Source of the DNA: Chloroflexota bacterium
GTDB lineage: Bacteria; Chloroflexota; Ktedonobacteria; Ktedonobacterales; JACDGC01
Assembly (NCBI GenBank): GCA_021812265.1
Contig: JAKAOI010000075.1
Location: forward strand, 1-8,328
Reading direction: 5' to 3'
DNA length: 8,328 bases
Below, piece after piece: positions 6,068 to 8,328 of this stretch. A model generated the notes under the pieces. It searched no databases. It worked only from the letters and a program-made list of their open reading frames with translations, and was not told the origin of the DNA. The position numbers were made by a program, and so were the translations under genes. How positions within the stretch are numbered: position 1 is the stretch's first letter; every line of letters starts with the position of its first letter.

Positions 6068-7369
6068 TTATGAATTATATGGTATGAGCAAGAAACTATT
6101 GAACGTTGCAGCGGCCGTATCAGTGCGCGTCTGACCATACGCCAAGGCAGGATTATCATCTACAAGCAGCGCAATCGATGTTGTATTTCTAAAAGAACTA
6201 TCAATTGTTATTGAGTCGACAACATTTCCATTTATTGCCAAAGTGAATGTGTTATTCTTCATCGTTACTGTCATTGTATAACCACCATTACTCATTCCCT
6301 TAGAATATGTGCCTTGATCTGAAGGAGCGGTGAGAATTGTCCAACTACCATTGGCGCAAATGAATGCGGGAATAATTGTATCATTTGTGTCTGAAATATA
6401 TTGTTCCAGCCCAATACCTGCGCAAGTATTAGGGGGCAGAAAATCTTTTATATTCACCTGTACTTGAAAATTCGGAGAAATGGTCTGATTATGCGGTTGA
6501 AAATACTCAGCGGCAAATGTTTTTGCTCCACTTTGCTGCAAAAGCTGGAATCCATCACTGTCACACAGCCCTTGGGTTGTTTTTACAGAATCTCCCTGCC
6601 AAGTTGCTGAAGAAGGAGACTTGCAGGACGCAGTTGGCGCGCTGATTGCGCCAGTAATAGGACAAGGCACAGTGGTTAGTTTGGCGTTACCGTTTTGCTG
6701 GAAAGAAATCGGATAAGCCCAAGGAATATTTTTCCCTTTACTTACCGCAGCAACACCCTGTTCAAAACTCACGTTCATGGGAACACTCAACTGATTTACA
6801 ATCGTTTCATTAGGTATTATAAAATGAATATACCCGTTAATATTCTGATTAAAATGTAACTGAAATTGAGTGATCAACGCATCAGCTATCTGCGCTTCTT
6901 GAGAATTATCTGAAGGGGAAGGCGCTGACGCAAATGTTTTTTTGCCAACTGTAAGTAATAAATGAATTGTTGCAGGTTCAACGCCGTTCGTCGCTACTGG
7001 ATTATAGTAGTTGGGATCATTTGCGCAATTGCCATATTGCTTGCCATTGTCGAACAAATTTGGAAATATAAAGTTTTGCGTTTTAGATGTAACTAACGTT
7101 ACTGCATTCTGCGATATTTTCACATTTGAATTATTGATCCCAAATACATTTTCAAATATATTGAATACCGAACCAACACAGATTTCAATCGCGTTAGAAT
7201 CATACGACGAATTCTCGCCATCTGTCAGATAAGAAACAACAGCAGCAAAAATAGCATTTTCTGCGCAAGTTGTCGCGCTGGATACAACAGCGCCAAATGA
7301 GCATGATGACATGAAAAGCATCGCGCTTAAAACGCAGGAAATTAAGATAGAATGAGACAATTTTTTCAT
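6068..7369 (-). CDS. Probable secreted lipoprotein with LamG-like C-terminal region
   Basis: The 433-residue protein begins with a typical export signal: charged MKKLSHS, a hydrophobic stretch ILISCVLSAMLF at 8-19, then MSSC with Cys23 as the likely lipid-modified residue. The lipobox is imperfect (Met at -3), so cleavage after GA at 27 by signal peptidase I is an alternative. Residues about 30-285 match no family I know; they are rich in Asn, Ser and Thr and have several Cys (35, 64, 115, 236, 249, 269). From about 286 the pattern of beta strands, ending with FTLAINGNVVDSITIDSSF, SIALLVDDNP and TAAATFNSFLLIPY, looks like a concanavalin-A/LamG-type sandwich that often binds carbohydrate. Start ATG 7369 has GAGAGGA about 9-10 bases upstream; the frame is open to 7450 but without a signal-like start. 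It is monocistronic. A surface or binding role is inference. Confidence 0.8.
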   Translation of the reverse strand: MKKLSHSILISCVLSAMLFMSSCSFGAVVSSATTCAENAIFAAVVSYLTDGENSSYDSNAIEICVGSVFNIFENVFGINNSNVKISQNAVTLVTSKTQNFIFPNLFDNGKQYGNCANDPNYYNPVATNGVEPATIHLLLTVGKKTFASAPSPSDNSQEAQIADALITQFQLHFNQNINGYIHFIIPNETIVNQLSVPMNVSFEQGVAAVSKGKNIPWAYPISFQQNGNAKLTTVPCPITGAISAPTASCKSPSSATWQGDSVKTTQGLCDSDGFQLLQQSGAKTFAAEYFQPHNQTISPNFQVQVNIKDFLPPNTCAGIGLEQYISDTNDTIIPAFICANGSWTILTAPSDQGTYSKGMSNGGYTMTVTMKNNTFTLAINGNVVDSITIDSSFRNTTSIALLVDDNPALAYGQTRTDTAAATFNSFLLIPYNS

Positions 7370-7409
7370 TACACAGCATCCTCTCAATATAAATTTTAAA
7401 AAAAGCGTG

Positions 7410-7450
7410 ATTATAGTAATATAGTAAAAAAAATGTATTTTTATAATCAA
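7410..7450 (-). promoter_or_regulatory. Promoter candidates for the lipoprotein gene
   Basis: On the minus strand TTGATT (7445-7450) is followed after 18 bases by TACTAT (7421-7426), a fair -35/-10 pair. A perfect TATAAT follows at 7410-7415 without a good -35 of its own. Both lie 40-80 bases before the ATG at 7369, with a ribosome site between. The -35 candidate lies at the edge of a 17-bp direct repeat, so an upstream regulator or a second promoter copy is possible. Confidence 0.45.
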
Positions 7451-7540
7451 GATGATAAAAAAATTTTATGCCATGCAAATATTTTAATTAGCGCAATGAA
7501 TTTAATAGTATTAGAAGTCAATGAATCAAGATGATAAAAA
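7445..7540 (+). repeat. 17-bp exact direct repeat, 79 bp apart
   Basis: AATCAAGATGATAAAAA occurs at 7445-7461 and again, without mismatch, at 7524-7540. The bases after each copy keep a loose resemblance (TTTATGCCAT against TTTATAGCCAT), so this may be a decayed tandem duplication of about 79 bp. It lies upstream of the lipoprotein gene and ends 16 bases before the left target duplication of the second mobile repeat. Confidence 0.8.
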
Positions 7541-7555
7541 CTTATGTTTATAGCC

Positions 7556-7701
7556 ATTTATAGGACTTTCGCTTGAAAGAGCAGCGCATGGTTCTCGTAT
7601 CTGCAACAAAGGGAGGTCTGGGGACACCCCAGAACCCTGTACAAGGGCAATGCCCCTTGTACATCCCCGATGTTCCATGCTGCAGCGAAAGTTCTGATTT
7701 A
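7556..7701 (+). mobile_element. MITE-like element, copy 2 (7561-7696) with 5-bp target duplication
   Basis: This 136-bp copy has the same outer ends as copy 1, with one change in the right arm (AGCGAAAGTTCT). It is flanked by ATTTA at 7556-7560 and 7697-7701, a different target duplication, which shows an independent insertion. Its first 51 bases are identical to copy 1 and its last 34 differ at two positions. The two central hairpins are kept but changed: 7614-7636 (arms around loop ACA, one arm shortened) and 7639-7662 (GTACAAGGG/CCCTTGTAC arms). It lies between the 5' region of the lipoprotein gene and the 3' end of the KGG gene, and it has no transposase reading frame. Confidence 0.87.
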
Positions 7702-7717
7702 ATATATTTCTAAATCA

Positions 7718-7745
7718 ATCTGCCGCCTGCATATCGACGGCAGAT
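7718..7745 (-). terminator. Hairpin downstream of the KGG gene
   Basis: ATCTGCCG and CGGCAGAT form an exact 8-bp stem with a 12-base loop. On the minus strand it is followed by TGATTTAGAAATATATT, AT-rich but without a clear T-tract. It lies 112 bases past the KGG stop, with no other feature between, so it could end that transcript. Evidence is structural only. Confidence 0.4.
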
Positions 7746-7857
7746 ATACACAAGAGAGACATTTTCGGCAAACAGGCGCTTGAAAAGATTCAACTATGGC
7801 GCATGCGTTTCAGTGTTCAATGCTGTATGCATGAAATTTTTTCTTATGAACACGAAA

Positions 7858-8079
7858 TTAGCTCTCGTCATTCGGTTTATTTTTTCTGCGTTTTCTTTTT
7901 TGTGTGCCTCCTTTTTTACCGATTCTTTTAAAATATTCCGAACCATACTTTTCCTTTGTAGCTTCTCCGCCCTTTTTCCCATTTTCCGCTTTTTTTCGGG
8001 AATTTTTATCCGGGTTTGAGGGTCTTTGTTTTTTCTCAGCAAACATAAAAGTATATAACTGAGCATAGTAGTTTTGCAT
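7858..8079 (-). CDS. Small KGG-motif stress-type protein
   Basis: The 73-residue protein is strongly basic and contains two copies of the KGG repeat: GKKGGEATKEKYGSEYF from residue 34 and IGKKGGTQKRKRRK from residue 53. This is the stress-induced KGG repeat family (YciG-like general stress proteins), small hydrophilic proteins thought to be largely disordered and linked to stress or stationary-phase survival; the molecular role is not settled. The C-terminus (KRKRRKNKPNDES) is very Lys/Arg-rich and might contact nucleic acid. ATG 8079 is the first start in the frame, with AGGAG at 8095-8099, 15 bases away, a rather long gap. Met12 (8046), giving MFAEKKQRPSN, looks more like family N-termini but has no ribosome site. 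The gene stands alone, preceded by a leader with hairpins. Confidence 0.75.
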   Translation of the reverse strand: MQNYYAQLYTFMFAEKKQRPSNPDKNSRKKAENGKKGGEATKEKYGSEYFKRIGKKGGTQKRKRRKNKPNDES

Positions 8080-8116
8080 TTTTATTATTTATTTCTCCTA
8101 AAATACATGAGAATGG

Positions 8117-8135
8117 ATGTCGCAAATCGCGACAT
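8117..8135 (-). promoter_or_regulatory. Hairpin in the KGG gene leader
   Basis: ATGTCGC and GCGACAT are exact 7-bp arms around a 5-base loop. In the minus-strand transcript the hairpin would end 17 bases upstream of the AGGAG ribosome site of the KGG gene. It could be an operator or an RNA structure that affects translation; no T-tract follows, so a terminator is unlikely. Confidence 0.45.
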
Positions 8136-8156
8136 TATTGTTAAAGTTGTAAATTT

Positions 8157-8175
8157 TGCGCCGCCGGCAGGCGCA
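8157..8175. repeat. GC-rich inverted repeat upstream of the KGG gene
   Basis: TGCGCC and GGCGCA are 6-bp arms around the loop GCCGGCA, standing out as a GC island in AT-rich surroundings. CGCGATTTTTACGCG follows about 15 bases to the right, another short inverted repeat. The rest of 8136-8269 shows no reading frame or RNA gene that I can support. Confidence 0.4.
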
Positions 8176-8269
8176 TATAACGCGATTTTTACGCGCTAAA
8201 ACAAATATTGAAGCAGCTTCCCATGCAGATCCACTGTTAGCTTATTCGAAAAAGCAGCAGAAAAAACAG

Positions 8270-8311
8270 AAATACTAAATTTTAGAAATATTTATCTAAT
8301 ATTTAGTATTT
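8270..8311. repeat. 11-bp AT-only inverted repeat near the window end
   Basis: AAATACTAAAT (8270-8280) and ATTTAGTATTT (8301-8311) are exact inverted arms separated by 20 AT-rich bases. It may be an operator, the edge of an element that continues past the window, or chance in AT-rich DNA. Nothing adjacent helps to decide. Confidence 0.4.
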
Positions 8312-8328
8312 AAATATTTTCTCTATTT

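Noticed and set aside
4082..7701. The two MITE copies as ends of one composite transposon carrying aroC to the lipoprotein gene
   Set aside because: Each copy has its own pair of matching target duplications, so they inserted singly and do not bound one unit.
7780..8019. Plus-strand hydrophobic frame opposite the KGG gene
   Set aside because: Its Phe/Ser-rich sequence is the complement of the Lys/Arg/Gly-rich KGG frame, which has a recognisable repeat; it is a shadow.
7794..8066. Second minus-strand frame overlapping the KGG gene
   Set aside because: It is Lys-rich only because it reads the same A-rich DNA out of frame; it lacks the KGG motif and a ribosome site.

Overview
The window is bacterial and looks like the left end of a draft contig. 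The first nine bases equal the 3' tail of the common Illumina adapter, and real sequence starts at about base 10, inside the Walker A motif of an ABC ATPase gene. Base composition is moderate in the genes and AT-rich between them, more so to the right. The styles of the peptide-transporter ATPases, the ROK kinase, the zinc-ribbon MscL, the LamG-like lipoprotein and the KGG stress protein together suggest a Chloroflexota-like organism. That placement is an inference from remembered family resemblance and is not proven here.

Layout, left to right. Bases 10-1876 (+) hold the two ATPases of an oligo/dipeptide importer (OppD/DppD type, cut at its 5' end, then OppF/DppF type). A strong hairpin at 1957-1977 separates them from a convergent minus-strand pair: mscL (2029-2451) and, upstream of it, a ROK-family sugar kinase (2553-3725). 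A 686-base divergent spacer follows, with promoter-like and palindromic sites and a 138-bp mobile repeat. Next is aroC, chorismate synthase (4412-5578, +), then a small Cys/His protein (5744-5995, +). A hairpin at 6023-6059 lies between this and a convergent minus-strand gene for a probable lipoprotein with a LamG-like C-terminal region (6068-7369). The AT-rich segment upstream of it has a 17-bp direct repeat and a second copy of the mobile repeat (7561-7696). Last is a small KGG-motif protein (7858-8079, -) with hairpins in its leader.

The most notable element is a two-copy MITE-like family. The copies are 136-138 bp with near-perfect terminal inverted repeats, two internal hairpins and different perfect 5-bp target duplications (ATTGT and ATTTA), so each copy appears to have inserted independently. 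The genes are mainly housekeeping or accessory (peptide uptake, osmotic safety valve, sugar phosphorylation, aromatic biosynthesis, stress), and I see no multi-gene defence or biosynthetic system. The less understood parts are the lipoprotein, the 83-residue Cys/His protein, the MITE family and the palindromic sites between the kinase and aroC.
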